A DNA stretch of 64,000 nt from Cliona cf. orientalis (lineage: Eukaryota > Porifera > Demospongiae > Clionaida > Clionaidae): positions 6,262,001 to 6,326,000 of the forward strand of contig OZ005695.1 of assembly GCA_963930775.1 (NCBI GenBank), read 5' to 3'. The translations under genes and the position numbers were made by a program. Position 1 is the stretch's first letter. Every line of letters starts with the position of its first letter. The notes below the pieces were generated by a model. The model was not told where the DNA came from. It searched no databases and saw only the letters and a program-made list of their open reading frames with translations. Shown piece after piece: positions 40,633 through 53,221 of the stretch.

Positions 40633-43600
40633 ATGAGCACTGGTTGCACTTGCCGGAAAAAGGTAAGATCTTACAACTTGTATGAATGATAAGTGATGTT
40701 AATTTTTGCTACTATCATAGCATCTTCATGGTGCGTCTCGGAGTCTGGTTCGTAGAATAGGGAGCTCCCTACCCATTAGCACAGGACGAAGACTCTACAT
40801 TCAGGTAACAAATTTGTACTGTCAAAGTGGGGGTGATGGAGGAATAGATACAGTGAAACCTCTATTAATAGCCTCTGAAATAAGAACTTATTTGAAGTTC
40901 TCTAATCAGGACACTTCTAGTGGTAGAGAGATTCCACATTGTGTACTTGATACTACCGTATAGCGGGAAATTTTCGAGGGTAGCAATTTTCGCGGATGTG
41001 GGATTTTGAACCTTTTCGCGTTTTAATTTTCGAGGATCAGCCCTGAGACAAAGCCACACCCCCAAATTGGATGCAATGAAAACCACGCCCCTCTTCTTTC
41101 ACACGCGCTTGCAAATAATATTTAATATGCATAGCAGATAGTGTTAAACACGAGCTAACTATGTCTGAACTACGAAGCTGTGTTGTGGAGGCGATGATCC
41201 GTGGCTACCACGAGTATCAAAGCATTTGGGAGGCTGAAGTTGGAGAAAATCTGACGTGTATCCGAGAACCCGGCAACGTCCGTGACCCCTACGTTCCTCG
41301 TTCAAGGTGTAGAGAAGCAAAACGTGTCACGAGACGGCGTTTACTTGCACGTGACGTTACTGACGTAGACAGCGCTGGCTTGCTATGTGTCGTAAGTTTA
41401 ATTTTGAGGTATAAAATTTCGCGGATTCACCCTGATCCGCGAAAACAGCAAAAATTAATACCCTCGAAAATGTCCCGCTATACAGTATGAGCATAATTGC
41501 ACATGACTTTGTGTATTAGCCCACAGTTTTGTCCTACTGTAATCGTTTTAGTGACTTTGGGCCTGGTGTTGTCATTTGCACTCCTACCAAATACACACAT
41601 GTGCAAGAGCCTTGTGTAGAAAGATTGTGTTGACTTTGCCAATTAGAGATTCCATGGGCTGTGTGTTTTACCAGTAGTACATGATTTCATGTATACTTTG
41701 CACACACATTCCACATAATAATTATAAACACATGTACATGTACACATGCAGTTGCCGTCAGTGGAGAGCCCTCGATCTGAACACAGTGGATTTCGCTACG
41801 AAGCAACTGGTCAGATCTATAGGTCCTCCTCCTCACAACAACAGGGCTTGACCCTGGCCAGCCACATGAAGGACTCCCAGCCCAACCTGCTAGACTCCAT
41901 AGCTGAGGAGGGAGGGATGGCCGTCCAGGGAGAGGTCTTCTGTGATGAGGAGGGTGAGGGAGTGTTAGTGGAGGAGGGAGAGGAAGACATAATGATGCCA
42001 GAGGAACACCATAGAACCAGCAGCACTGGAAGCATCACCTCTGATGAACAGAAACAAGGTGGGTAAAGGGATGCTCGCTTGTAGTGGTACCCTCTCTTAA
42101 CATGTGTTATCTGTGATCTATTGGTGTTGATCTCTCCCTGTTTCTCTTCTCTCTCTCATGTTGAAAGCACCGGGATACCGTAAAGTCTGGTTAATAAGCG
42201 CACATGCTTATTAAGTGCATATTTTTTAATAAGCGCATGCTTCCTTCCTGTTATTAAGCATTGTCTAATAAGCGCATGGGCCCAATAAAGACGACAGTAA
42301 TATTCACCATTTGATCAAGAGTGTTCCATGGAAGAAGTATTTTACCAACCTATTTTCGGATAGCCAGCTGCACGAGATCGGCTATACTCAACACTGCGAT
42401 GTTCCACTGAGACGGGTTCGGACTCTTGACCTCGATTTCAAAGCAAGTCTTGCCAAAGAAGTCGGCTATTTTTCCACGGTTTTCTTCCAGCGATGGCTTC
42501 CGATCATACTCCCATGAACTATTACGGAGCTTATTCCAAGAATCGCTGTGTTCATAACTTGTGACTGAGCGCTCGAACGTGCTGGCAGTGGGCGGGGCCA
42601 AAACTTTACTCTCTATTAAGCGCACATTGTCTAATAGGCGCATGTTTCCTTACCACCGAGAGTGATAAGCGCATGCGCTTATTAACCAGACTTTACGGTA
42701 GTTGGGGGAAAAATACTGTGTGGTGGTGTCTGGATATCAGTATGCATATGTACATGTACATGTACATGTACATGTACATGTACATGTACATGTACATGTA
42801 CATGTACATGTAACTGCAAATGGAGTTTACAGATAGTTTAACAAGTTTGCTTTTTGAAATGATTTGATTATTTGTCGGCACTAATTGACTGGGTATCTTA
42901 TCAGGGTTTCACTTTGGTTATTTTGTTGGTTCTTGCAAGTGATCATGAGAAGCACTGTGGTGTGTATGGCATGCAACCCCCCTAGTTCTCAAGGCTTGGT
43001 ACGTGTACAGTATCTAAGTGGCTCTGCCTTCTGCTGGATGATTGCCCTTTTAAGGTTTGAGATTGGTTATACATGTAGAATATAAACCTACTGAACCTTA
43101 TGTACACACATAGCTGGCCTATCTGGGATTCTGGGAGCATGCTCCTCCAGAAAATTTTCTATAGTCACTTAATGATCAGCGTCTGTTGCTGTGATATGGT
43201 TAAGATGTTGTCAAAACAGTTCCTAACGCACATAACTATCTATCGAGTAAACATTGTGGCAAAAGTTTTCTGACATTACTCTGCCTGGGGGCTGCCAGTC
43301 TAAGTCTGTTGTGGGCGCAATTTAACCATGGACATAATATTATTATTGTTTCCTTGATATTTCCCATGCAGATGCCCTCCACAAGATCTCGGCCCTTGAG
43401 GGAGAGCTGGCCAGACTGAAGGCTCAGATTGCTGTCTATGCTCTGAGTGAGTCTGTCCCCCCACCTCCACCCCCACCCCCACCAATGGCACAGGTATGAA
43501 CACACCCAGGCATCTCGGAGTACAGTGGAACTTCTGTATTCTGGACACCCTTGGGGCAAATTAATGTTTCCTAATTAAAGGAGGTATCCTCATTTCAGGA

Positions 43601-45615
43601 GTAGTTTTATCCATGGTTTCTGTATAGCTGGGACCATGCTTGGTGCCCTGATTAAACGAGATGTCTTTGTAGAGCGGTTCCACTGTAGTAATACCTTGCA
43701 TGTACCCTGAGCTTTCTCTTGTAAGTGTGTACCAAATATCTGCTTCCTGTTTGTGCTGACTGTTCAAAACACGATCTTAGCATTGTGTTATAATTGCTTC
43801 TTAATCAGCTCATTAGCTCAAGAATATCGATTATAGTGGGTATGGGCAGTGTGGGCACACCCAGTATAGTGGTAGAGTCCACAGAAGTACATGGAGATCA
43901 AATGCAGATGCAGCACATAGACTTTTGATAGTAGAACTGGAATGCCTGTAATCTTTGGTTACAGACAACTGAAACATAAGAATACTGATAATAAAGTGTC
44001 TAGAGACTCCACAATGCATGCTTAGAAAATGGAACATCCAGCAGAGTGAGCAACAGCAGGCAAATTTGAATGCACACACAAATTTATCAGCCATCCACCC
44101 CACCCAGTGTTCATTACCGTGTGGGAATGTGCAGCTTCAACTAGTACATGTAGGTCATCAATGCTTGCAGCACGACACAATGCCTTCAAGTTATGTACAT
44201 GTATATTATGCACCAGCATATACACGTGTGCTGCATTCACTTACACCGTACATGTACATTATTAATATAGATGGGTATGGGTGTACAGTCATCTGACAGC
44301 GCTGGTGCTGGTGGTGAGGTAAGGGAGCCTGTCCCCCAGCTCAGAGCTGCTCCTCAAGCTACAGACCAGGACTTTAAGACGCCGGCTAAACCCAGCATGT
44401 CTGAGATGCTCAAGGATATTGGCAGTGTCAAGTTACGGACTATCGATGCAGTCAGGTGAGGCTAAACAGGATTACCTATTTGGCATACGTTTATGAGGGT
44501 AGGCCACCTCTTAGTTTGACTTATAGATTATCGTATAACTGGAAATATTGGTGGTCACTTAGTTTGGCAGTTTGGCTCCAAACCGGGCATTTAAAAATAT
44601 TGGCGGAATTTAAAATTGGTGGTTGGTCCAGCCAAGGCTAATAATGTGCTTTGTGCGTGCACACGGCTGGCTGGCGGAACTTAAATTGGTGGTTTTAGCA
44701 TGGACCACCAAACTGCCAATATTTCCAACTATACGGTATAAGGAAAAGGTGGAGTACTTGAAATGCTCTTGCAATATCATTGTTTGAAGTTGAGGAATTC
44801 CCAAGGCTAATTACTGCTGAAATCGTGGTTTGCATGCCACAGTTTACTCCCCACACACTTTTCAAGCATCTCCTATGCTTTTATGAGTTACCTGAGTAAA
44901 CACTGGGATAGAGCCGTGTGAATGCACTGTCAGCATAATAGCTACTGGAGCCTCCTACCTGTTCAGTGTTCACAGGTAGCATTAATTGAATTGTTTTTGC
45001 ATTCCCAGGTCACCTGGTGGGACTCCACTGCGCCCTAAGCACCACAACCAGGACGCTGCCAGCAATGATCCCGGGGCCATCATAGCACAGGCACTTAGGA
45101 GAAAGTTTGCACACCAAGTATTTCAAGATTCACCTGGTAAAATCACAATACCATGTACACGTAGCAAAAGTGTTTTTTGTCAAGTTCAGCTACCTTTGTA
45201 TTACAATAGAACTTGTGGATTAAGTTTTCATTAATACCGTAGAGGTTATCATACGTATCTGCTGTGTAATTTAGCATTGGAGGAAATCCTGGAAACTTGA
45301 CATGCATGATTGACCTATTGTTTCCTGCTACTATATAGATAAAGAAAATCTGAACCGCTCAGATGCATCACAATCAGGATTTGACAGCCCAAATGTGAAA
45401 TTGGTGAGTGTTGCTCAAGAGAACTCAATTTTACATGACATACAAGTCTATAAGTGAGTGAATGTTAACTTGATCAGTGAAAAGAATAGATACACATGCA
45501 CTAGTTTGATCATGCTGGTGCAACTAGATTCTTCCGAGATAAATAGTCCCTATAACAATGGTATCCTGTCCAGGTGGAGGGGCTGGTACCCCAGACTAGT
45601 TTAGGTGCACAATAG
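40633..45615 (+). CDS. MTFR1: Mitochondrial fission regulator, MTFR1 family
   Basis: Exons were read at 40633-40662, 40721-40804, 41752-42058, 43372-43493, 44271-44455, 45009-45136, 45339-45403 and, tentatively, 45574-45615. They give about 320 aa. N-terminal HGASRSLVRRIGSSLPI matches the family HGAARSVVRRIG motif. ALHKISALEGELARLKAQI is the short coiled coil, followed by a run of prolines (VPPPPPPPPPP). MSEMLKDIGSVKLRTI and DPGAIIAQALRRKFA are the conserved C-terminal blocks. The family promotes mitochondrial fission. The last exon (VEGLVPQTSLGAQ) is uncertain: the real one may be hidden by the 200-N gap or lie beyond it. Introns hold three inverted-repeat elements and a TACATG microsatellite. 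It pairs head to head with ARMC1. Confidence 0.85.
40954..41487. mobile_element. TACCGTAT-ended element carrying an ORF
   Basis: Ends TACCGTATAGCGGGAAATTT and AATGTCCCGCTATACAGTA are inverted copies. Further subterminal CGCGGAT and CCTCGAAAA blocks are also inverted. Unlike its relatives, it contains a 109-codon ORF. It lies in the second intron of the MTFR1-like gene. Confidence 0.88.
41161..41490 (+). CDS. Element-borne ORF with HIRAN-like motif
   Basis: The 109-aa frame begins MSELRSCVVEAMIRGYHEYQ and continues to GENLTCIREPGNVRDPY. The pattern G-Y-H-x-Y ... G-x-x-L-x-x-x-R-E-x-x-N-x-x-D-P-Y resembles the core of HIRAN-type DNA-end-binding domains. After that the frame becomes Arg-rich and then runs into the right terminal repeat, so the 3' part is not a normal protein. 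It is probably a captured or decayed gene fragment inside a non-autonomous transposon. Whether it is expressed is unknown. Confidence 0.45.
   Translation: MSELRSCVVEAMIRGYHEYQSIWEAEVGENLTCIREPGNVRDPYVPRSRCREAKRVTRRRLLARDVTDVDSAGLLCVVSLILRYKISRIHPDPRKQQKLIPSKMSRYTV
42176..42700. mobile_element. TACCGTAAAG-ended inverted-repeat element, 525 bp
   Basis: Ends TACCGTAAAGTCTGGTTAAT and ATTAACCAGACTTTACGGTA are perfect inverted copies. Internal AAGCGCATGCGCTTATT blocks repeat. A minus-strand open frame inside (42643-42350) ends DLVQLAIRK and may be a transposase remnant, but I cannot assign it. Confidence 0.9.
42744..42813. repeat. (TACATG)n microsatellite
   Basis: About eleven near-perfect copies of the self-complementary hexamer TACATG/CATGTA lie in an MTFR1-like intron. 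The same hexamer recurs singly throughout the window. Confidence 0.95.
44529..44738. mobile_element. TATCGTAT/ACGGTA-ended inverted-repeat element, 210 bp
   Basis: Ends TATCGTATAACTGGAAATAT and ATATTTCCAACTATACGGTA are inverted copies. TTGGCGG/TTGGTGG blocks inside mark it as a relative of the element at 38463. Confidence 0.85.
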
Positions 45616-47587
45616 TCAAATCCAACTTAATGTCAGTAACATGCTTACAAGTGTTGTTTGAATACTTTAGATACCCCTCTTGCGCAGCTGCGATTAAACA
45701 CAGATAGCTACATGCCTGAACTCCTGAATTTTGCCATGTTGCTTGCTATTGATTTAATATTATGGTAGCAACACAGGGGTTCCCAAAGCCATAAAAATAT
45801 TGTAGCCAAATTGGCTACTAGAATATTTCTTTATAGCTAAATTTCATACGCAATAGCCACAGTATAATATTATTATTGTACATGTTACATTGCACAAATG
45901 AGAGAGAGAGANNNNNNNNNNNNNNNNNNNNNNNNNNNNNNNNNNNNNNNNNNNNNNNNNNNNNNNNNNNNNNNNNNNNNNNNNNNNNNNNNNNNNNNNN
46001 NNNNNNNNNNNNNNNNNNNNNNNNNNNNNNNNNNNNNNNNNNNNNNNNNNNNNNNNNNNNNNNNNNNNNNNNNNNNNNNNNNNNNNNNNNNNNNNNNNNN
46101 NNNNNNNNNNNAATCCAGAGAGGGAGAACGGACCAACGAAGCCTTAATCAACCAGAAATGCGGACTTTTGATTCATTATGAGCAACAACAAAGCCTCGGA
46201 TCTTGCTTATTTGGCAGGGGTTGAATGGGGTTGAAAGGGTGGTTTGTCAAGGCTCACTGAGTTCTTTCCCAACGGCATCCTTCGCGAAGCACAGGAGTGC
46301 ACAACCGCCATACGTTTCTGTACATTAATTTTTATATTGGTGCACGTGACACATTAGTGACATTTGATAACAGCATGTCCAACCTCCGCTGCATTATCTA
46401 CTACATGTACTAGTACTAGTTACACTCCTCCTACTTTTGCCAATTTGGTGATCAACGCGACTCCAATGGTGATTTTGGCAATCCGTCTGGGGATCCACTG
46501 CAACATCCAATGTTGTACTCAATCATGCCACGACAGTCCCCCACAACTTGATTGTGCCTGTCCACTGCGCTGGATATGGTCCCCCAGGACAAACCCTGCT
46601 AGTGAAATCCAGCCCCTGACCCCTCTCGTAAATGGCAGGGGGAGTACCATGGATATAGTCCGGGGGACCACTTAATAGTATGACATTACTCAAAGTGACA
46701 CAATGATAATAATGATGTTGTTATGGGGACTATTTATCTCAAGAAGAATCTTAGTAATTGCACCAGTGTGATCAAACGGGTGCATGTGTGTCTAAGTGCT
46801 ATATTTTTTTATCATTGATCAGTTTAACATTCATTCAGTGTCCAGCAAGAGACTTGGAGTAGTCCATCCCACCTCAAACAGAGACAAATTTCTTAAGGCC
46901 ATTTGGCCATAAAGCCACAAGGCCAAAGGCCATTAGGCCATCTTATTCCATAATCCTTCCCTTTCAGCTTTAGGCTATCTCTCAGTCACACACCCATCCT
47001 CTAGCTGATACCTTTGGTGTAGTTTCCTCTTGGATCATAGTTATAACCATATAGTTCTGTGTATGCCTTTCATTCACGTGGTAATGCTTGGGGGGCTATA
47101 ATATTATATTTGTGAGAAGGGGAGTGTTTGAAGTATTTGGTCATCCTTGTACTGTTTATTCATCCCTTGCAGTTCAACTAGTCCTTCAATCTATGTCTGT
47201 TATTCACATCCTCTCCTAGCTCTCCCACCCACCTATGCCTGACTGTTACGCAAACCCTTACATGACTCATTCACAAAGTCACCCCACTCGTGTGTACAAT
47301 GACTGTGTGATATGCAAACTTTCTTTATTAGGGTTTACATATACAATGTCGTGTGTTTTCATAATGCTTTATGTCAACTGTTTATAATATTTACACATCT
47401 CCATTGAGTTGAAAACAACAAACACATTGATAACATTGATAGTATTCTGTTGCGGTGAACAAAAATAACACCCATGACAATACAGATAGTTCATCGATTC
47501 TTGCACACAGTCTATTTACATTTAATATGACGGTATTTAATAATACATGTGCTTGTGTGAAACTCTTACATGATGTTGTAACATCTT
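45616..47587. other. Convergent intergenic region with assembly gap
   Basis: It contains 200 Ns at 45912-46111. The gap is entered through a (GA)n run, so it probably hides a GA microsatellite. An alternative last exon of the MTFR1-like gene could lie here (for example after the acceptor near 46841). A GGCCAAAGGCCATTAGGCCA cluster at 46895-46942 is locally palindromic. No gene was recognised. Confidence 0.5.
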
Positions 47588-50500
47588 TCAATTTCTCTTT
47601 GGTTTTGGGCTGGTTTTGGGCCCAGAGTGCTCACGGCGGTTGAATGCTGGTCCCGGGCTTGAAGTTGGGGTGTGTTTTGGTTTTCTTGCCACTGGTGGTG
47701 CAGCGGCCTTGGCCTTGCCCTTGAAAAATATTGCATTTTCGTAGGCTACTGTTGTGGGTTCTGGCGAATGCTGTGGACTTTGTCCATGAACTCCTGAGCC
47801 ATTACTTATTTCAAGTCTCTGAGAATCGGATGAGCTTTTTGCTCGTGTTGACCTGAATGCCTTGGGAGATCCTCCATTAGTTTCTTGGCTTTGGTATGTT
47901 GAAGGCGGTGTGGGTGTACTGTCCAGTCCGGTCGTATTGCATGTAGCTGTAGTGTGGGATCGTGATGAACGTACTTGTACTGGGGTACTGCCGCCGGTTG
48001 ACTGAATGTGGCGTCTGGGTTTTGGAATGGGTGGCCTCTCCAATACCTTTGGAGGAGACTTTCCAAATACTGGATTATCAAATCTTTCCGCTGCATTCAT
48101 AGGTTGCTCTTGAGGTGGGAATGGTGCTGCTGGCTTTTCCCAAACTGGCCTTTTTTGTAGCACTAGTGGAGGCTTATCTGGTAGTTCAGGTAGTGGCTTG
48201 TCTGGTAGTAGTGGTGGAGGTCTATCTGGCAGTGGTTGTGATGGCAGCTCTGGTGGAGGCTTTTCAGGTAGTGGTGGTGGTAGCTTATCTGGTAGCTCTG
48301 GTGGAGGCTTTTCTGGTAGCACTGGTACTGGCTTTTCAGGGAGTGCTGGTGCAGGTAAAGGCTTCTCAGGTAGCTCAGGTAGGGGCTTCTCTGGCAATAC
48401 TGGTGGGGGCTGAGGCTTTTCTGGTAAAGCTGGTGGGGACACTTCAGGTTGCAAGTCTGCTAGTGGTTGAGTTTCTGACAGTTGAGGAAGTGATCTTTCT
48501 GGTAATGTTTGAGGAGATGGGTCATTTGAAACCCTTGTTCTCTTAGCTGGTCTAGGCTTTGTAGTGGGTTGGGGTTCACTAACAATGCGTGGCCGGTTGT
48601 GCCTTGGGCTTGGACTTTTCACGGATGTTCCCCTTCGTGGAGAGATGGCATTCCCCACTCCTGCTGACTGCGTTTGGTGACTCACTCGTGGCGGCAGTGA
48701 GTTACTTTTGGTTGTCATGGCAATGGGAGATTGTTCTATGAACACATCAGAACCCTCTGAGCCTTCAGGGGTGACAGTATTCCTGCCATCTTCTAGTTCT
48801 GAGATCTCTGAACTTTGCTCTAACTCATGGTTTGAGGAGCTTGGTGGTGTCTTCCTTTGCATGTGCTGCATGTTTTCACTGTCCATGACTGAGGCCCACA
48901 TGACCTGTTGTTCAGTGCTGTGTGGGGCCATGAGGGAACCCTGCACATCAATGGTTGAGTCTGTGTCGTGAGTGTATGGCACTTGTTTGACGACTGGAGA
49001 TTGCTTAGATGGAACTGCGTCATTGATATCTGCATATTGGAGTTTGCTTGTGGAGTGTGTATTATCCTGGTGGGATGGGATGACTTGGGCACTGGCTGTG
49101 GGCACAGATGGACCGACATCTTTAATCTCAGCGTAGCCCCACCCTGACTGACTAGGCAGTGTTTTCTGATGTTCATCTGCTATCTTTGCAGTATGTGCTG
49201 ATACAGGGATCAGCTGGTCATACTCCGAGCCTTGTTCCTCTGTAATTATGTCGTGAACTGATCGGAGGACTGATGAAGGAACATCGTAGATCCCGTCTGT
49301 GTCCACCTTCTCACTCTCGTCTGGGACATATACTTCCGTCACCCTCTCTTTCTGTTGCTGTTCAGCTCCATTGGTATTGTGCTGTGGGACTGTCCTACTC
49401 ACTGATGTGGTCTCTATCTCTCTCTCTCCTCTCAACTGTTGCTGGTCTATGACAGTTTGTGGAATGGTGCTGCGATCTTTTTCCAGCTGAATATTGTCTG
49501 ACAGTAAGGATTCCAAAATCCGGTTCCTATTTGGGACTTTCATATAGTGCTGTACAGGGATAAGATTTAATAATAGTATTACACCGTAAGTAATTTGCCA
49601 AAATTATTGTGTTCATGAAGCCACTTACCCCCTCAGTGATGAGCTTGTTGAGGACGTCTTCCCTATTAGGAGGTACGTCATAGATATGGTCACTGTCATC
49701 AGAGTCAGAGTCACTGCTGGCAACCCTTGGCTGTATATGGTGTGGTGTGGGGTATATGTCGATATGAGATAATGATCTTCTTGTAAATAAAAGCAAGTCC
49801 CACATGCACATATTATGGATGTAGACGCACATGTACATGTGTGGGTATATCCTGGCTTGTATCTTAGCTCAGTCCCAGCTCTCAGTACAATACCCAAATA
49901 CAGACTGAAAGTTACATGTATTGTTGTAGAGTATAAGTTGGTATGCTGTACATGTAGGCTTGTGTACTCATACCCAAGTTCCCAGACTTTAGTTTCCAAA
50001 CACATGTATATACATCCTCTAATAATTTGTGGTAGGTAAAAACTAAGTGTAGCCCCCCTGTTATATCCCCCTGTTCCTGAGTAACCAGGTGATCCTGTTA
50101 TTCTGCATGCAGCCCTGTTCTTCCTGTGCCAAGGTTTCAGTTTAGAAAAGGAACCACCTTCAACGTGCATGCATAGTAGTAAACACGAAGCCAGGAAAAT
50201 TATCTTTCAGGGTTTAGATAATTGCACTTGCAGGGATTGCACAAACATACGAGGAAATATTCTTTGTTTGCATAATGAAGCTGGACATAAGTAATAATAA
50301 TAGTATTAGTCTGGCTTATTAGCAGGTCAGCATGGTTGTGTATTTTCATTTGAATGTTATGGTGGGAGGCATGATGTCACTGGAGTGGAGTCAGTGAAAC
50401 ATGGAGGGGCAATGGGGGGGGGGGGGGGGGGGGGGAATCCCAGGGTACCCCACCCTCTGTATCAAACTTTTTTACTTGTATACTGTAATGGTAAAATTTT

Positions 50501-53181
50501 GCTTTTATTTATTGTATGCTGTATCTTGTAATGGTAATAGTAATTTTTCTCGCTTACTGATCTTTAGCACTGTGTGTGCCCACTTACCACATTCCTGGGG
50601 ATCTTGTATACTTCATCATCATCATCACTAGCTCCGTTGAAGCTCACTCTGTCATAGTCATGCTCATCCTCCAAATCATCAACCTGCAAAAAATATGTAG
50701 CATACATTATACAGTGTGATTAATTTTAGTAAATTTAGCCAAGTACTTACATCTTCTCCTGACAGAATACACAGTATGGACTTGGGGAATTTGCAGTAGT
50801 GACCATTGCATACCCCAACACACATATTGTCTTCAATCTCCTGAGTCACATACACCTTATCACCAATCTGTGTGTACACATAGGCATTGTCCATAATGAG
50901 CACATGAACTGTAGTGTTACAATAGTAGCTAGCCATGTGGAAAGCCAACTTACTTCCAGCACAAAGTTGATGTTGGTGGAAGCCACCCATCTGTACTGCC
51001 TGACTATCTCTGCCTTGTAGATGGCCTTCTCCTGAAGCTCTGCCACTGCATTGGACACAGCACTGCCATAGCCAGAAGAGAGAGAGGACACAGGCCTCGC
51101 TCGATGCTCTGTGACCTGCAGCTGGCCTGGCACATGCATACTCTCTCTAGTGGAGGGAGGAGGGGTGAGGGGAGGCCGCTCCAGTGGTTTAGGGGAGCCA
51201 GGTATGTGTTTTTCTATTCGAGGCAGTGTGCGGGAAAACCTCCTCTGGTCATAGGTACTTTCATCCTTGCCGGCCATGGAGTAGACTGAACTCACACCGC
51301 TGGTGGGTGGGCCAGGGTCTGCAGGTCCAGGAATGGTGATGGATGCTGTAGAGGCAATGGAATTCCTCTGGCTCTGAGGGAGGGTAGCAGAACGCATGTC
51401 TTCAATGGATTCACCACGTGGAAGCTAGAAAAATGGAACATAACGTTAGGCTGATCAGATATCATCTCTACAATGTAATCAGCATGGATCAATTCATATA
51501 AAAGTGTGGGATGGCAGTATGAATCCTATTGGGTAAATTGTGCATGACACTGCTCATTGTTGCCATACCTCCTCCACTGGGGGCTGCTGGGGAGCTGGGA
51601 TGTTAATCTGCATAGAGTGTACAATAATAGCATTATTTTGACTGGAAAGGGAGCATGCCCACTATGTAATTGAATCACTGCTTCCCCATAGCAGTTATAT
51701 GTACATGTAACAATCAATGGCAACATTTATCTTGCACTACAACCATATTAAATGCATGTAAGCTAGAGTTATTCAATTTCCCTGCTAATTCCCCGTGCTT
51801 TACAAATAGATTGCTATTTGGCTGGCCAGCAGCTGTGCGTTAATGTCAACCAAACAATAGCAATATGTATGCTACCATAGTTGTATTAATCACCGTCATC
51901 AGCCAGATAATCATGCAACTACAGCTCTACACTGTTTACATGTACTGTACTTGGTTTTGATTAAAAAAATAACCTACAAATACTAAGTATACAGGCACAA
52001 ATTGACGGTTGCATGTATGTTATTCTAGTTCCGTACTACTGCACACCTCGATCACTTTGACAGATCACTTCCTAACTGAAGTGAAGCAGGATGGGCCATC
52101 CTGTTTGATGTTGGACTAAGACACAAAAATGGTGGGTGATAGAGTTGTACGCACAGGGAATTCCTAAACTTAAAATGATGCTGAAAATGTGTTGAGAGTG
52201 TAACCTACAAGTCAAGATGAGCAATTATTCATTGCCATATTGATGCTGTACCATGGAGCTTACTTGTATGGTTCACATGATTGTATTGATCACCGGATAA
52301 ATGCCAGCTATGAAGCCACTTTGGTAAACCATTTAAGCCTTGTTATGATAACAGCCAACAAGACTACGTACATGAGATTACTGCTAATGTGCACATCAGC
52401 GATAGTGGAAGGTAATTGACTGTACATATTATTACCTTTTCAGTATGGATCTAACCTCACTGGACTTATTGACAACAACAGCTTAAAAACATCTACATTC
52501 TCTACTGATATTGATAACAGTAGCTACACCCCACAACAACAACAACAGCTACTCAAAAGATTCACAGACAAGGTTAAGTACCTGTCACTAACTCCACTAA
52601 AACATGAAATATCTGGTGTGATTATATAGATGTTGTCACAGGGTTTTATCTGGTCCGAAAATTGGGGGGGGGGGGGGGGGGGGGGGGGGGAATAGGGCGG
52701 TATAGCTAGACTAAAGGGCCACCTTGGTGGCCAAAAGGGGTGGGTGCAGGAGGGAGCACAATAGTGCGGGAAGCCAAAGCATAAAATTAATATTAGTGTT
52801 CCCAAAAAGCCATCTATGCAACATGAATTTTCAATTAAAATTGGGGGGAGGGGGGGGGGGGACAGCTCTATGCAGATAAACCCCTGTGTCAGCTGTCGCT
52901 CTGGATGCAGTGGTAAACTACCCTCAAATTGCTACTAACCTTTTCTCTGGTTTCACTTTTGAACAGCTGTCGAAGCATGCGCTTTGCTCCTTTACCCTAT
53001 ATGTATGACATTGTAGCAGTAATATTAAGGTAGATGTTGTGTATCACCATATCATATAATGTCAAGCCAGTGGTTACCTTTTCCTTCTTCTTATGTGGAG
53101 AAGTTGGACTCTCTGTGGATAAAAAGCTTATTATTCCAAATTTCTACTATAATAATATTTATTATGCGTATGTATGTGTGT

Positions 53182-53221
<40 letters not shown>

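Noticed and set aside
42350-42643. 97-aa minus-strand frame inside the TACCGTAAAG element as a transposase
   Set aside because: No catalytic motif or family resemblance could be seen; recorded only as a possible remnant.
45876-46224. Frames running through X residues
   Set aside because: They cross the 200-N assembly gap and have no meaning.
48115-48546. Plus-strand Val/Leu- and Gly/Ser-rich frames
   Set aside because: Antisense shadows of the PEKP repeats in adaptor 2.
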